Assembly (NCBI GenBank): GCA_035294565.1
Contig: DATGKR010000196.1
Coordinates: 1 to 36,834 of the forward strand
Direction of reading: 5' to 3'
Length of the DNA stretch: 36,834 bases
DNA from: DATGKR01 sp035294565
GTDB taxonomy: Bacteria; Actinomycetota; Acidimicrobiia; Acidimicrobiales; Palsa-688
Shown piece after piece: positions 14,566 through 22,514 of this stretch (positions are counted from its first letter, which is position 1; each line of letters begins with the position of its first letter). The translations under genes and the position numbers were made by a program. The notes below the pieces were generated by a model. It did not search any database and had not been told where the DNA came from. It saw only the letters and a program-made list of their open reading frames with translations.

Positions 14566-15717
14566 TCAGGTCGTGTAGTCGGCGTTTATCCGCACGTATT
14601 CCGCCGAAAGGTCGCACCCGTACACCGTCGCCTCCGCCAGGCCGGTGCCGAGCTCGACGTCGATGTCGACGTGGTCGCCTTTCATGGCCTCCGAGAGCGC
14701 CGCGAGGCCGTCCGGGCCGGGACGGGCAGGATAGGCCTCCTGGTCGCCAAAGCGGATCACGACCCGATCAGGGTCGATGTCGGTGTCGTCGCGGCACTTC
14801 CCGATGGCCATGGCCACGCGGCCCCAGTTCGGATCGGCGCCATGCACAGCGGTCTTGACCAGCGGCGAGTTGACGACCGACTTCGCCACGCGCCGCGCCT
14901 GGGCAGCGTCGCGTGCGGCCCGCACGGTCACCGTGAGAAGCTTGGTCGCGCCCTCCCCGTCGCGGGCGAGCTGGAGGGTCAGGTCGAGGCACACCTCGCG
15001 CAGAGCAGCGGCGAGTTCCCCCTCGTCCACCGGGCCGGCCGCGCCGCTGGCCAGGACGACGGCCGTGTCGGACGTGGAGGTGTCCCCGTCGATGCTCAGG
15101 CAGTTGAACGTCGCGTCGACCGCACGCCGCCACAACCTCGCCAGCACGTCGGCTTCTACGAGAGCGTCGGTGAAGACGAACGCCAGCATCGTGGCCATGT
15201 CCGGCTCGATCATCCCGACACCTTTGGCAACCCCGACCAACCTGGCCCCCCCGGCATTTTGCGTCGCCGTCTTGGGCACCGTGTCGGTCGTCATCATCGC
15301 CACGGCGACATCACTGGGCGTCGCGTCGAAAGGCGCTCCGGCCAGACGCCCGAGGCCCGCCCGGATCGAGTCCATCGGGTAGGGCCGGCCGATCACGCCC
15401 GTGCTGGCGATCAGGATCCGATCGGATTCCAACCCGACCGCCGACGCCACGAGGGCGGTCACCTCCTCGGCGTCGCGACGTCCCCGAGGGCCGTTGGCGA
15501 CGTTGGCGTTCTTGGCTACGACTACGAGGCCCTGAGCCGACCCGCCGACGAGACGGCTCCTGCTCAGGGCGACGCTCGGACCTGCAAAGAGGCTGCGGGT
15601 GAACACACCCGCCCCTACGCACAGACGGTCGGCGACCACCACGGCGCAGTCGTCACCGGACTCCCGAAGCCCCAGTGCCAGCGTCTGCGCCCGAAACCCT
15701 TCCGGAAAAAAAGACAC
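14566..15717 (-). CDS. argJ: Glutamate N-acetyltransferase / ornithine acetyltransferase
   Basis: This 383-residue Ntn-type enzyme transfers acetyl from N-acetylornithine to glutamate in the arginine cycle. The oxyanion-hole segment STGVIGR is near 105, MMTTDTVPK is near 141, and the self-cleavage site precedes Thr176 in KGVGMIEPDMATMLAF. The C-terminal motif CDLSAEYVRINADYTT is intact. It lies apart from other arg genes. The reading frame needs the N-terminal PEGFRA segment, so the only usable start is GTG 15717. That GTG lies inside the stem of the preceding terminator hairpin, and the T-run encodes Phe-Phe at residues 3-4. CAGGAT lies 6 nt upstream and could serve as a -10. ArgJ identity is solid; bifunctionality is unproven. 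Confidence 0.92.
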   Translation of the reverse strand: MSFFPEGFRAQTLALGLRESGDDCAVVVADRLCVGAGVFTRSLFAGPSVALSRSRLVGGSAQGLVVVAKNANVANGPRGRRDAEEVTALVASAVGLESDRILIASTGVIGRPYPMDSIRAGLGRLAGAPFDATPSDVAVAMMTTDTVPKTATQNAGGARLVGVAKGVGMIEPDMATMLAFVFTDALVEADVLARLWRRAVDATFNCLSIDGDTSTSDTAVVLASGAAGPVDEGELAAALREVCLDLTLQLARDGEGATKLLTVTVRAARDAAQARRVAKSVVNSPLVKTAVHGADPNWGRVAMAIGKCRDDTDIDPDRVVIRFGDQEAYPARPGPDGLAALSEAMKGDHVDIDVELGTGLAEATVYGCDLSAEYVRINADYTT

Positions 15718-15747
15718 CGGGGGATCCTGTCAGGATCCCCCGGTGTC
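15706..15747 (-). terminator. Strong intrinsic terminator after bldC, overlapping argJ start
   Basis: Plus-strand 15713-15747 is a 17-bp perfect inverted repeat with one central nucleotide (arms GACACCGGGGGATCCTG and CAGGATCCCCCGGTGTC). Read on the minus strand it is followed at once by seven T (15712-15706), a canonical Rho-independent terminator 26 nt beyond the bldC stop. The argJ GTG is inside the second arm. Confidence 0.93.
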
Positions 15748-15773
15748 CCGGCGCCCCTCCAGATGCGTGAAGC

Positions 15774-15974
15774 TCAAGCGAGCGACTCGGACTCCATCTG
15801 CTCGAGGCAGTTGCGGATCTCCGAAGCGCGGAACCGGCGGTGGCCTCCGAGCGTCCGGATAGCCGTGATCTTGCCCGCCCGCGCCCACCGGGTGACCGTC
15901 TTGGGGTTAACGCGGAAGAGGGCTGCAACCTCGGCCGGCGTCAGTAGCGCGTCGGGGGTGGTTTCGTCTGCCAT
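15774..15974 (-). CDS. bldC: BldC-family MerR-like DNA-binding regulator
   Basis: This 66-residue protein is close to Streptomyces BldC, a small DNA-binding protein with a MerR-like winged helix that binds direct repeats cooperatively and controls development. LLTPAEVAALFRVNPKTVTR is the helix-turn-helix and TLGGHRRFRASEIR the wing. The length matches the family (about 65-70 residues) and there is no effector domain. It lies between purM and argJ and ends in a strong terminator, so it is probably a separate unit. The Streptomyces developmental role need not apply here. Confidence 0.95.
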   Translation of the reverse strand: MADETTPDALLTPAEVAALFRVNPKTVTRWARAGKITAIRTLGGHRRFRASEIRNCLEQMESESLA

Positions 15975-16230
15975 CTTTGTCTCACGTCCTTCTGTTTGTC
16001 CGATTTACGGCAGACGATACGAGAGGGGCGCCTTCGCGTACATGGTCCTGTCGGGTCATTTATGTGTGCAAAAGGGACTAGTCACCCATCCGGGGTGATC
16101 GCTCAAGTCGAAACCTGTGCGTGCCGATAAGGGGGCACCGAGGGGGGCGCGGGGACCCAGGACGGGGAGCGCTGGGCAGAGAGCGCAGCCCGCAACGGGT
16201 CGGAACAGGGATCAGGTCGCGGGCCGGGGA
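15975..16230. other. bldC upstream region / purM downstream region
   Basis: This is a 256-nt gap with no supported gene. A small inverted repeat TCACCC-5 nt-GGGTGA (16082-16098) is followed on the minus strand by CTAGTCCCTTTT. It may be a weak terminator for the purL-purF-purM unit. The bldC promoter should lie in the more AT-rich part (about 16000-16090), but no box is clear-cut. Confidence 0.4.
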
Positions 16231-17301
16231 CTACGAATAGCGCCGAGAGGCGCCGGCGAAGCGCACCCGCCCGGCGCCCTCCTCCAGGCGCCCGACGACC
16301 GAGGCGGCGGCCCCCGCGGCCTCGAGCACCGACAACGCCCGGCCCTCCGACGTGGCAGCCACTGCCACCACCATCCCGATCCCCATGTTGAAGACCCGCA
16401 GCATCTCCTCTTCGCCGACCCCTCCCGCCGCCTGCACCTCGGCGAAGATGCGGGGCACCGCCCAGCTCGCCCGGTCGAACACAGCGTCCACGCCGGTGCC
16501 GAGCACGCGGGGAACGTTGCCGGGCAGTCCACCTCCGGTTATGTGAGCGACGGCGTGGACGTCCACGCCGGCAGACGGGTCGAGCAGGGCGAGCACCGCC
16601 GGGGTGTAGAGGACCGACGGTCGAAGCAGCTCGTCGGCGAGCGTCCACTCCCCCGCCCCGTCCCACGCCGGCCCGTCGAGGCGCCGGCCAGCACGCTCGA
16701 GCAGGGCGCGCCGGGCCAGCGAGTAGCCGTTGGACCTGAGCCCCGGCGACGCCAGGCCGACCAGCACGTCGCCGGGACGTGTCGAGGACGGCCCGTCGAC
16801 GATCCGGTCCCGCTCCACGACCCCCACGGCGAAGCCGGCGAGGTCCACCTCGCCCGGCTCGAGCAACCCCGGGTGCTCGGCGAGCTCGCCGCCGACGATG
16901 GCGCAGCCGGCCGCCCGGCATCCCGCGGCGATCCCCTCCATCAGCGCCCGCACCTGGCCCGGCTCGACCCGTCCGAGGAGCTGGTAGTCGAGGAAGAACA
17001 ACGGGCGGGCCCCGCAGCACACCAGGTCGTCCACGCACATGGCGACCAGGTCGATGCCGACGGTGTCGAAACGGCCGGTCGCCGTCGCCACCGCCATCTT
17101 GGTCCCCACGCCGTCGGTGCTCGCCACCAGGACGGGCCGGCGGTACCCGGCGGGCAGCTCGAACAGTCCGCCGAAGCCGCCGATCCCGCCCATCACCCCG
17201 GGCCGGGCCGTGGAGGCCACCAGGTCGCGGATGGCCTCGACCGCCCGGTCGGCGGCGGTGATATCGACGCCGGACGCGGCGTAGGTGAGCGGCTCAGACA
17301 A
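16231..17301 (-). CDS. purM: Phosphoribosylformylglycinamidine cyclo-ligase (AIR synthetase)
   Basis: This 356-residue enzyme uses ATP to close the imidazole ring, converting FGAM to AIR. The N-terminus TYAASGVDITAADRA, the STDGVGTKMAVA segment, GIDLVAMCVDDLVCCGARPLFFLDY and LRSNGYSLAR are characteristic. The C-terminal domain contains HITGGGLPGNVPR and VFNMGIGMV. The start is TTG 17301, whose first 8 nt (TTGTCTGA) overlap the purF stop, so translation is probably coupled. No ATG or GTG lies before the conserved GVDI segment. It is the last gene of purL-purF-purM. Confidence 0.96.
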   Translation of the reverse strand: MSEPLTYAASGVDITAADRAVEAIRDLVASTARPGVMGGIGGFGGLFELPAGYRRPVLVASTDGVGTKMAVATATGRFDTVGIDLVAMCVDDLVCCGARPLFFLDYQLLGRVEPGQVRALMEGIAAGCRAAGCAIVGGELAEHPGLLEPGEVDLAGFAVGVVERDRIVDGPSSTRPGDVLVGLASPGLRSNGYSLARRALLERAGRRLDGPAWDGAGEWTLADELLRPSVLYTPAVLALLDPSAGVDVHAVAHITGGGLPGNVPRVLGTGVDAVFDRASWAVPRIFAEVQAAGGVGEEEMLRVFNMGIGMVVAVAATSEGRALSVLEAAGAAASVVGRLEEGAGRVRFAGASRRYS

Positions 17302-18790
17302 GCGTCGACGCGGCAGCCGGCCGGTGGGTGGTCAGCTCGACGGGAACCCCGCCGGGGTACTCGCCGGTGAGGCACGCGTCGCAGAAGCCGGCTCCCACAG
17401 CCCCCGTCGCCAGCTTCAGCGCTTCGAGGCCGAGGTACGCGAGGCTGTCGGCTCCGAGGAAACGTTCGATCTCGGCCACGGTGAGGTTCGCCGCGATCAG
17501 CTCCGCCTTTGTCCCGGTGTCGAGCCCGTAGAAGCAGGGCCATCTGTAGGGAGGGGACGAGATGCGCAGGTGGATCTCTGCTGCACCGGCCTCGCGCAGC
17601 ATCCGCACCATCGCCCGGGTGGTCGTGCCCCTCACGATCGAGTCGTCGACGACGACGAGCCGCTTGCCGGCGATCGCCCCGCGCAGCGGGTTCAGCTTGC
17701 GGCGCACCCCCTGGGCGCGCTGGGCCTGGTCGGGGACGATGAACGTGCGGCCGATGTAGCGGTTCTTGACCAGCCCGTCGCCGTAGGGAATGCCGCTGCG
17801 GCGGGCGTAGCCCTGGGCGGCAGGCAGCCCCGAGTCGGGCACGCCCATCACCATGTCGGCCGCCGCCGGGGCCTGCTCGGCGAGCAGCTCGCCCATGCGG
17901 GTGCGGGCGCTGTGCAGCTCCTGGCCGTACAGGCGACTGTCGGGGCGCGCCAAATAGACGAACTCGAACAGGCACAGCCTCGGCTCGACGGCGCCCTCCG
18001 GCCAGGGGGAGAAACTTTTGACGCCGTCAGAGTCGATTGTCAGTACCTCGCCGGGGTCGATGTCCCGCACGAAATGGGCACCAACGATGTCAAGAGCGGG
18101 GGTCTCGGAGGCGACGACCCAGCCGTTGTCGAGCTTGCCGAGGCAGAGGGGCCGGAACCCGTGCGGATCCCTCACCGCGACGAGCCTTTCGGTGTCCATG
18201 ATCACCATGGAAAAAGCGCCGGCGAGCGTGGGCAGTACATCCGTCAACGCGTCGAGGAGGCCGGCTGCGGGATGCGAGTCGAGGTGGCGCACGACGAGCT
18301 CGGCAATGACGTCGCTGTCGCTGGTGGCCGTGCCCGGCAGCATGCCCGCCTCGACGGCGAGGGCCTCGGTGTTGATGAGGTTGCCGTTGTGACCCAGGGC
18401 CAGCTCGACGGGGCGGGAGCGTTCGGGGTTGGGGGCCGTGACCCGGTAGACGGGCTGCGCGTTGTGCCAGGTGGACGAACCGGTCGTCGAGTAGCGGGTG
18501 TGGGCTATGGCGAGGTGGCCCTGAAGGCCGGCGAGCTTGTACTCGTTGAACACGTTGGCGACGAGGCCCATGTCCTTCACGACCAGGACGCCGTTGCCGT
18601 CGGTGGCGGCCATCCCGGCCGACTCCTGACCGCGGTGCTGCAGGGCGTAGATGCCGTCGAAGGCGAGCTTGGAGACCTGCTGGCCGGGTGCGAAAACGCC
18701 GAAGACGCCGCAAGCCTCCCGCGGCTTGCCCTCGGCTCCGGTCGTCGGCGACGGCCCCACGGCGCCCATTCTCTCATGCGGGGGGGTCAT
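17294..18790 (-). CDS. purF: Amidophosphoribosyltransferase
   Basis: This is the first committed enzyme of purine synthesis, making phosphoribosylamine from PRPP and glutamine. It has 498 residues. A 26-residue propeptide precedes Cys27 (EACGVFGVFAPG), which after cleavage is the N-terminal nucleophile of the glutaminase domain. The PRPP site is VVVDDSIVRGTTT. Cysteines in EPRLCLFEFVY, WPCFYGLD and FCDACLTGEYPG fit the B. subtilis-type enzyme that binds a 4Fe-4S cluster. ATG 18790 is chosen because it overlaps the purL stop as ATGA; a second ATG at 18769 would shorten the propeptide by 7 residues. The frame is open far upstream but antisense-like to purL. Confidence 0.95.
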   Translation of the reverse strand: MTPPHERMGAVGPSPTTGAEGKPREACGVFGVFAPGQQVSKLAFDGIYALQHRGQESAGMAATDGNGVLVVKDMGLVANVFNEYKLAGLQGHLAIAHTRYSTTGSSTWHNAQPVYRVTAPNPERSRPVELALGHNGNLINTEALAVEAGMLPGTATSDSDVIAELVVRHLDSHPAAGLLDALTDVLPTLAGAFSMVIMDTERLVAVRDPHGFRPLCLGKLDNGWVVASETPALDIVGAHFVRDIDPGEVLTIDSDGVKSFSPWPEGAVEPRLCLFEFVYLARPDSRLYGQELHSARTRMGELLAEQAPAAADMVMGVPDSGLPAAQGYARRSGIPYGDGLVKNRYIGRTFIVPDQAQRAQGVRRKLNPLRGAIAGKRLVVVDDSIVRGTTTRAMVRMLREAGAAEIHLRISSPPYRWPCFYGLDTGTKAELIAANLTVAEIERFLGADSLAYLGLEALKLATGAVGAGFCDACLTGEYPGGVPVELTTHRPAAASTLV

Positions 18791-20994
18791 CCCGCCGCCA
18801 TCGCCGCAGGCAGGGCGCTCTTCCAAGCCCCGACCGCCGTCTGGACGGAGACGTCGAGCACGCCGGGGACCACGAGCCTCCCGCCGCCGGCCCGGCCGAG
18901 CGGCCGCAGTCGTGCACCGGCGTCGTCGGCCAGCCGGCGGATCTCCGCCACCGCCCCCTCCCCGGCGCAGAGCAGCACCCGGGAGGGCCCCTCGCCGAAC
19001 AGCTCGGCCGCGCCGGAACCGAGGTTGGCGTCGAAACCGACCCCGGAGGCGACGGCCATCTCGGCGAGGGCGACCAGCAGGCCGCCGTCGGACACGTCGT
19101 GGATCCCGCCGACGAGCCCGTCGCCGACGGCGAGTCGAGCGACGAGGCGGACCAGACGGGCATGGGCCTCCAGGTCGAGGCGGGGTAGGCGCCCGCCGCG
19201 CTTGGCGTGGCGCTCGACGGCCCAGCGCGACCCGCCGAGCGACGCCTCGCCCTCGCCCGCCTCGAGGAGGAGGATCGCCTGGCCGTCGACGAGCCGGGCG
19301 CCGGGGGGCGGGCGGCGCAGGTCGGCGACCAGCCCGAGGGTGCCGACCACCGGCGTCGGGTCGATGTCGCGGCCCCGGCTCTCGTTGTAGAGGCTCACGT
19401 TCCCCCCCACGACCGGGATCCCCAGCGCGCTGCACGCCTCGGCCATCCCGTCGACCGCCTCCGATAGCTGCCACATCACCTCGGGATGCTCCGGGTTGCC
19501 GAAGTTGAGGCAGTTGACCAGGGCGACGGGCTCGGCGCCGACGCAGGCGACGTTGAGCGCCGACTCAGCAACGGTGAGGGCGGTGCCCAGCCGCGGGTCG
19601 AGGGCGCACCAGCGCGAATTCCCGTCGGTGGACAGGGCGATCGCCTTCCGTCCCGCCGGCCTGAAACCCGGGCCGGACAGCCGCAGCAGGACTGCGTCGC
19701 CGCCCGGTCCGGCGACGGTGTTGAGGAACAGCTGGTGGTCGTACTGGTGGTAGACCCAGGACGGATCGACGAGCAGGGCGAGCAGGTCCGCCTCGGGGTC
19801 GACCCGCAGCCCGGACGGGTCGTCGGCGGCGCGCTCGTCGAGGTCGGCGGGTCGGGCACGGGGGCGGTCGTAGAGGGGAGCGTCGTCGTGCAGCGTCGAG
19901 GCGGGCACGTCGGCGAGCACGGGGCCGTCCCAACCGTCGAGCACCCGCAGCCGCCCGGTGTCGGTCACCTTGCCGACGACCGCCGCGCGTACCTCCCAGC
20001 GGCGGCACACCTCCTGCACCCGCGCCAGGTCGCCCGGCGCGACGATCGCCAGCATCCTCTCCTGGCTCTCGCTGGTCATGACCTCCCATGCCTCCATGCC
20101 CGGCTCGCGCCTGGGCACGGCGCTCACGTCGACGTCCATCCCCACGCCGCCCCGCGACGCCGTCTCGCTGGTGGCGCAGGTGAGCCCGGCGCCGCCGAGG
20201 TCCTGGATGCCGACGACGAGCCCCTCGTCGAGCAGCTGGAGGCACGCCTCTATCAGCCGCTTCTCCTCGTAGGGGTCGCCGACCTGGACGTTGGGCCGCT
20301 TCGCCGCCTCGGCCTCGGCGTCGCCGCCGAAGCCGGCGGACGCCAGGACGCTCACCCCCCCGATCCCGTCGCGGCCGGTCGGCGCGCCGAGCAGGACCGC
20401 CAGGTTCCCCGGCCCGCTGGCGCGCCCGAGCACCAGCCTCTCGGCTGGCAGCACGCCGCAGCAGAGGACGTTCACCAGCGGGTTGTCCGCGTAGCAGTCG
20501 TCGAAGACGATCTCCCCGCCGACCGTGGGAACCCCCACCGAGTTGCCGTAGCCGGAGATCCCCGCGACGACTCCAGAGGCGATCCAGCGCGAGCGCGGAT
20601 CGCCTGGCGGGCCGAACCGGAGCGGGTCCATCAAGGCGATGGGGCGGGCGCCCATGGTGAAGATGTCGCGGAGGATGCCACCCACCCCCGTCGCTGCACC
20701 CTGGTAGGGCTCGACGGCCGAGGGGTGGTTGTGGCTCTCTATCCTGAGCGCCACGGCGGCGCCGTCGCCGGCGTCTACCACCCCCGCGTTCTCGCCCGGG
20801 CCGACCAGCACCCGCGGACCCGAGGTGGGCAGGCGTTTCAGGTGGATGCGGCTCGATTTGTAGGAGCAATGCTCGCTCCACATGACCGCGTACATCGCCA
20901 GCTCGAGGTGGTTCGGCTCCCTTCCAAGCAGGGCTTCGACGGCGCGGGCTTCGTCGTCGGTGAGACCGAGAGCACGGTGTATTTCGGGTGTCAA
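18787..20994 (-). CDS. purL: Phosphoribosylformylglycinamidine synthase subunit II
   Basis: This 735-residue enzyme converts FGAR to FGAM with ammonia delivered by PurQ. The length is that of the small PurL that needs PurS and PurQ, not the fused long form. MWSEHCSYKSSR with His42, the ATP/Mg region RIESHNHPSAVEPYQGAATG and GGNVSLYNESRG are typical. The start is TTG 20994, with GGGGAG about 10 nt upstream; ATT at 20997 is conceivable. It is separated from purQ by an opposite-strand gene, so purL has its own promoter, and it is coupled to purF by ATGA. Confidence 0.95.
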   Translation of the reverse strand: MTPEIHRALGLTDDEARAVEALLGREPNHLELAMYAVMWSEHCSYKSSRIHLKRLPTSGPRVLVGPGENAGVVDAGDGAAVALRIESHNHPSAVEPYQGAATGVGGILRDIFTMGARPIALMDPLRFGPPGDPRSRWIASGVVAGISGYGNSVGVPTVGGEIVFDDCYADNPLVNVLCCGVLPAERLVLGRASGPGNLAVLLGAPTGRDGIGGVSVLASAGFGGDAEAEAAKRPNVQVGDPYEEKRLIEACLQLLDEGLVVGIQDLGGAGLTCATSETASRGGVGMDVDVSAVPRREPGMEAWEVMTSESQERMLAIVAPGDLARVQEVCRRWEVRAAVVGKVTDTGRLRVLDGWDGPVLADVPASTLHDDAPLYDRPRARPADLDERAADDPSGLRVDPEADLLALLVDPSWVYHQYDHQLFLNTVAGPGGDAVLLRLSGPGFRPAGRKAIALSTDGNSRWCALDPRLGTALTVAESALNVACVGAEPVALVNCLNFGNPEHPEVMWQLSEAVDGMAEACSALGIPVVGGNVSLYNESRGRDIDPTPVVGTLGLVADLRRPPPGARLVDGQAILLLEAGEGEASLGGSRWAVERHAKRGGRLPRLDLEAHARLVRLVARLAVGDGLVGGIHDVSDGGLLVALAEMAVASGVGFDANLGSGAAELFGEGPSRVLLCAGEGAVAEIRRLADDAGARLRPLGRAGGGRLVVPGVLDVSVQTAVGAWKSALPAAMAAG

Positions 20995-21035
20995 AATGGC
21001 GCGTCTCCCCTCAATGATGTGAAATAATCATCCCC
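20995..21035. promoter_or_regulatory. 41-nt divergent promoter, purL / small basic protein
   Basis: This AT-richer gap separates purL from the opposite-strand gene. AATAAT (21023-21028, plus) lies 7 nt before ATG 21036 and no Shine-Dalgarno precedes that start, suggesting a leaderless transcript. On the minus strand GGGGAGA gives purL a ribosome-binding site. Any purine-responsive operator would have to sit here, but none is obvious. Confidence 0.45.
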
Positions 21036-21473
21036 ATGCCCGCTAAAGCGACCGCAAAGGCTACGAAGGCTGCCAAGAGCTCGATGTCCGATCAGCACAA
21101 GCAGGCCCTGGCGATTGGCAGGGAGGAAAGCCGCGCCGTAAGGCGGTATCTCGACGCACTCGAAGCGCACAAACCCAAGCGGGGCAGGAAGCGCACAGCG
21201 GACGGAATAGCCAGGAGGCTCCGACAGATCGACCAGCGGCTCGAGGCGGCCGACCCGCTCACCCGGGTGAACCTGCTCCAGGAGAAGATGAACCTAGAGA
21301 ACGAGCTGGCGACCAAGCGGGAGAGCGTCGACCTGGCCGCCCTCGAGGAGGGCTTCATCGCCGCTGCCAAGGGGTACAGCGACCGCAAGGGCATCACCTG
21401 GGCCGCATGGAGGGCGGCGGGCGTCGACGCGAGCGTCCTCACCAAGGCTGGCATTCCCCGAACCAGGTCCTAG
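21036..21473 (+). CDS. Small basic conserved protein of unknown function
   Basis: This 145-residue protein has a Lys/Ala-rich N-terminus (KATAKATKAAKS), a basic patch KPKRGRKRT near residue 50, a helical/coiled-coil-like middle (ARRLRQIDQRLEAADPLTRV and the ENELATKRES stretch) and a compact C-terminus GITWAAWRAAGVDASVLTKA. The whole resembles actinobacterial proteins of unknown function. The basic tail suggests nucleic-acid binding, as inference only. It is on the plus strand inside an otherwise minus-strand purine block, and its stop overlaps the purQ stop by 4 nt. Confidence 0.8.
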   Translation: MPAKATAKATKAAKSSMSDQHKQALAIGREESRAVRRYLDALEAHKPKRGRKRTADGIARRLRQIDQRLEAADPLTRVNLLQEKMNLENELATKRESVDLAALEEGFIAAAKGYSDRKGITWAAWRAAGVDASVLTKAGIPRTRS

Positions 21474-22150
21474 ACGCGGGCCCTGCCGAGGGCCGACTTC
21501 AACAAAGCCGACAGGAGCACTGCCCCATCGGTGGAACCGGATGCGGGGAGAGTCGCGCGCTCGGGGTGCGGCATCAGGCCCACGACGTTGCCCCTGTCAT
21601 TGGCGACGCCGGCTATCGCACCGACCGACCCGTTCGGGTTTTCGGCGTATCGGAGCACCACCCGACCGGTGGCTTCGAGTTCGGCCAGGGTCCGCTCATC
21701 GCAGGTGTAATTGCCCTCGAAATGGTTGATCGGGATCGACAGTCGAGTGCCGCATGGCACACCTTCGGTGAGCACCGATTCTTCGCTTGCGACGATCAGC
21801 TCGCAGGATTGACAGAGGAATGTGAGCCCGCTGTTCTTCTGCAAAGCGCCGGGCAGGAGATGCGCCTCGGTCAGCACCTGGAATCCGTTGCAAATCCCGA
21901 CTACGGGACCGCCGGATCGGGCGAACTCCTCGACGGCCGACATGACCGGCGAGAAGCGGGCGATGGCGCCGGGGCGCAGGTAGTCGCCGTGGGCGAAACC
22001 ACCGGGGAGCACCACGGCGTCGACGGGACCCAGGTCCCGGTCGGCGTGCCACACCAGGCGGGGCTCGCCTCCGAGGTGGGCGACGGCTTCGGCCACGTCG
22101 TGCTCGCAGTTCGAGCCGGGGAACACCACGACGCCGACGGCGGCGGTCAC
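21470..22150 (-). CDS. purQ: Phosphoribosylformylglycinamidine synthase subunit I (glutaminase)
   Basis: This 226-residue class I glutamine amidotransferase feeds ammonia to PurL. The nucleophile is Cys87 in VGICNGFQVL, and the catalytic His195-Glu197 are in LMPHPERAT. The N-terminus VGVVVFPGSNCEHDV is the family signature. The start GTG 22150 overlaps the purS stop as GTGA, which indicates translational coupling; upstream sequence in the same frame is not PurQ-like. Its 3' end overlaps the opposite-strand small gene by 4 nt. Confidence 0.96.
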   Translation of the reverse strand: MTAAVGVVVFPGSNCEHDVAEAVAHLGGEPRLVWHADRDLGPVDAVVLPGGFAHGDYLRPGAIARFSPVMSAVEEFARSGGPVVGICNGFQVLTEAHLLPGALQKNSGLTFLCQSCELIVASEESVLTEGVPCGTRLSIPINHFEGNYTCDERTLAELEATGRVVLRYAENPNGSVGAIAGVANDRGNVVGLMPHPERATLPASGSTDGAVLLSALLKSALGRARV

Positions 22151-22401
22151 GGCAGCTCCTCCAGGCTGACCACGGCGTCCTCGATGACCGGGTTGGCGAG
22201 GAAGCGCCGGCACAGCTCGTCGAGCTGGCCGCGAGCGGCCATCTCGTCGGGAGCCTCGACCGTCAAGCGGAAGGCCTTGCCGGCCCTCACCTGGGAGATG
22301 GTGTCGAATCCCAGCGCCGGCAGGGCCCGCTCGATGGTCGCCCCCTGCGGGTCGGCGATGCCGGGGCGGAGCCGGACCTCGACGAGCGCCTCGAAACGCA
22401 T
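22147..22401 (-). CDS. purS: Phosphoribosylformylglycinamidine synthase subunit PurS
   Basis: This 84-residue small subunit bridges PurL and PurQ in the FGAM synthase complex. EVRLRPGIADPQGATIERAL is the diagnostic segment, followed by a ferredoxin-like small fold. ATG 22401 is preferred because TAGGCT (22411-22416) lies 9 nt upstream; an alternative GTG at 22410 would touch that box. purS-purQ therefore looks like its own transcription unit, downstream of purC. Confidence 0.93.
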   Translation of the reverse strand: MRFEALVEVRLRPGIADPQGATIERALPALGFDTISQVRAGKAFRLTVEAPDEMAARGQLDELCRRFLANPVIEDAVVSLEELP

Positions 22402-22410
22402 GACGGGCAC

Positions 22411-22514
22411 AGCCTACCGGCGCCGGCGCGACAGTCTCCGGTTGCGACTGGCGGGCGGCGACGGCTCTAGGAGATGGCGCCGGGTGGGCGCGCCCCGGGT
22501 AGCGCTCGGCGGCT
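22411..22514 (-). promoter_or_regulatory. purC-purS gap with purS promoter candidate
   Basis: In this 104-nt gap, TAGGCT (22411-22416 read on the minus strand) is 9 nt from the purS ATG, the same hexamer seen before lysR. CGGCTCTAG occurs twice (22463-22471 and 22509-22517), the second copy overlapping the purC stop. No T-run terminator is seen after purC. Confidence 0.4.

Noticed and set aside
18791..19474. Upstream extension of the purF frame
   Set aside because: It runs antiparallel-like through purL in another frame with Arg/Gly-rich composition; the ATGA overlap sets the purF start at 18790.
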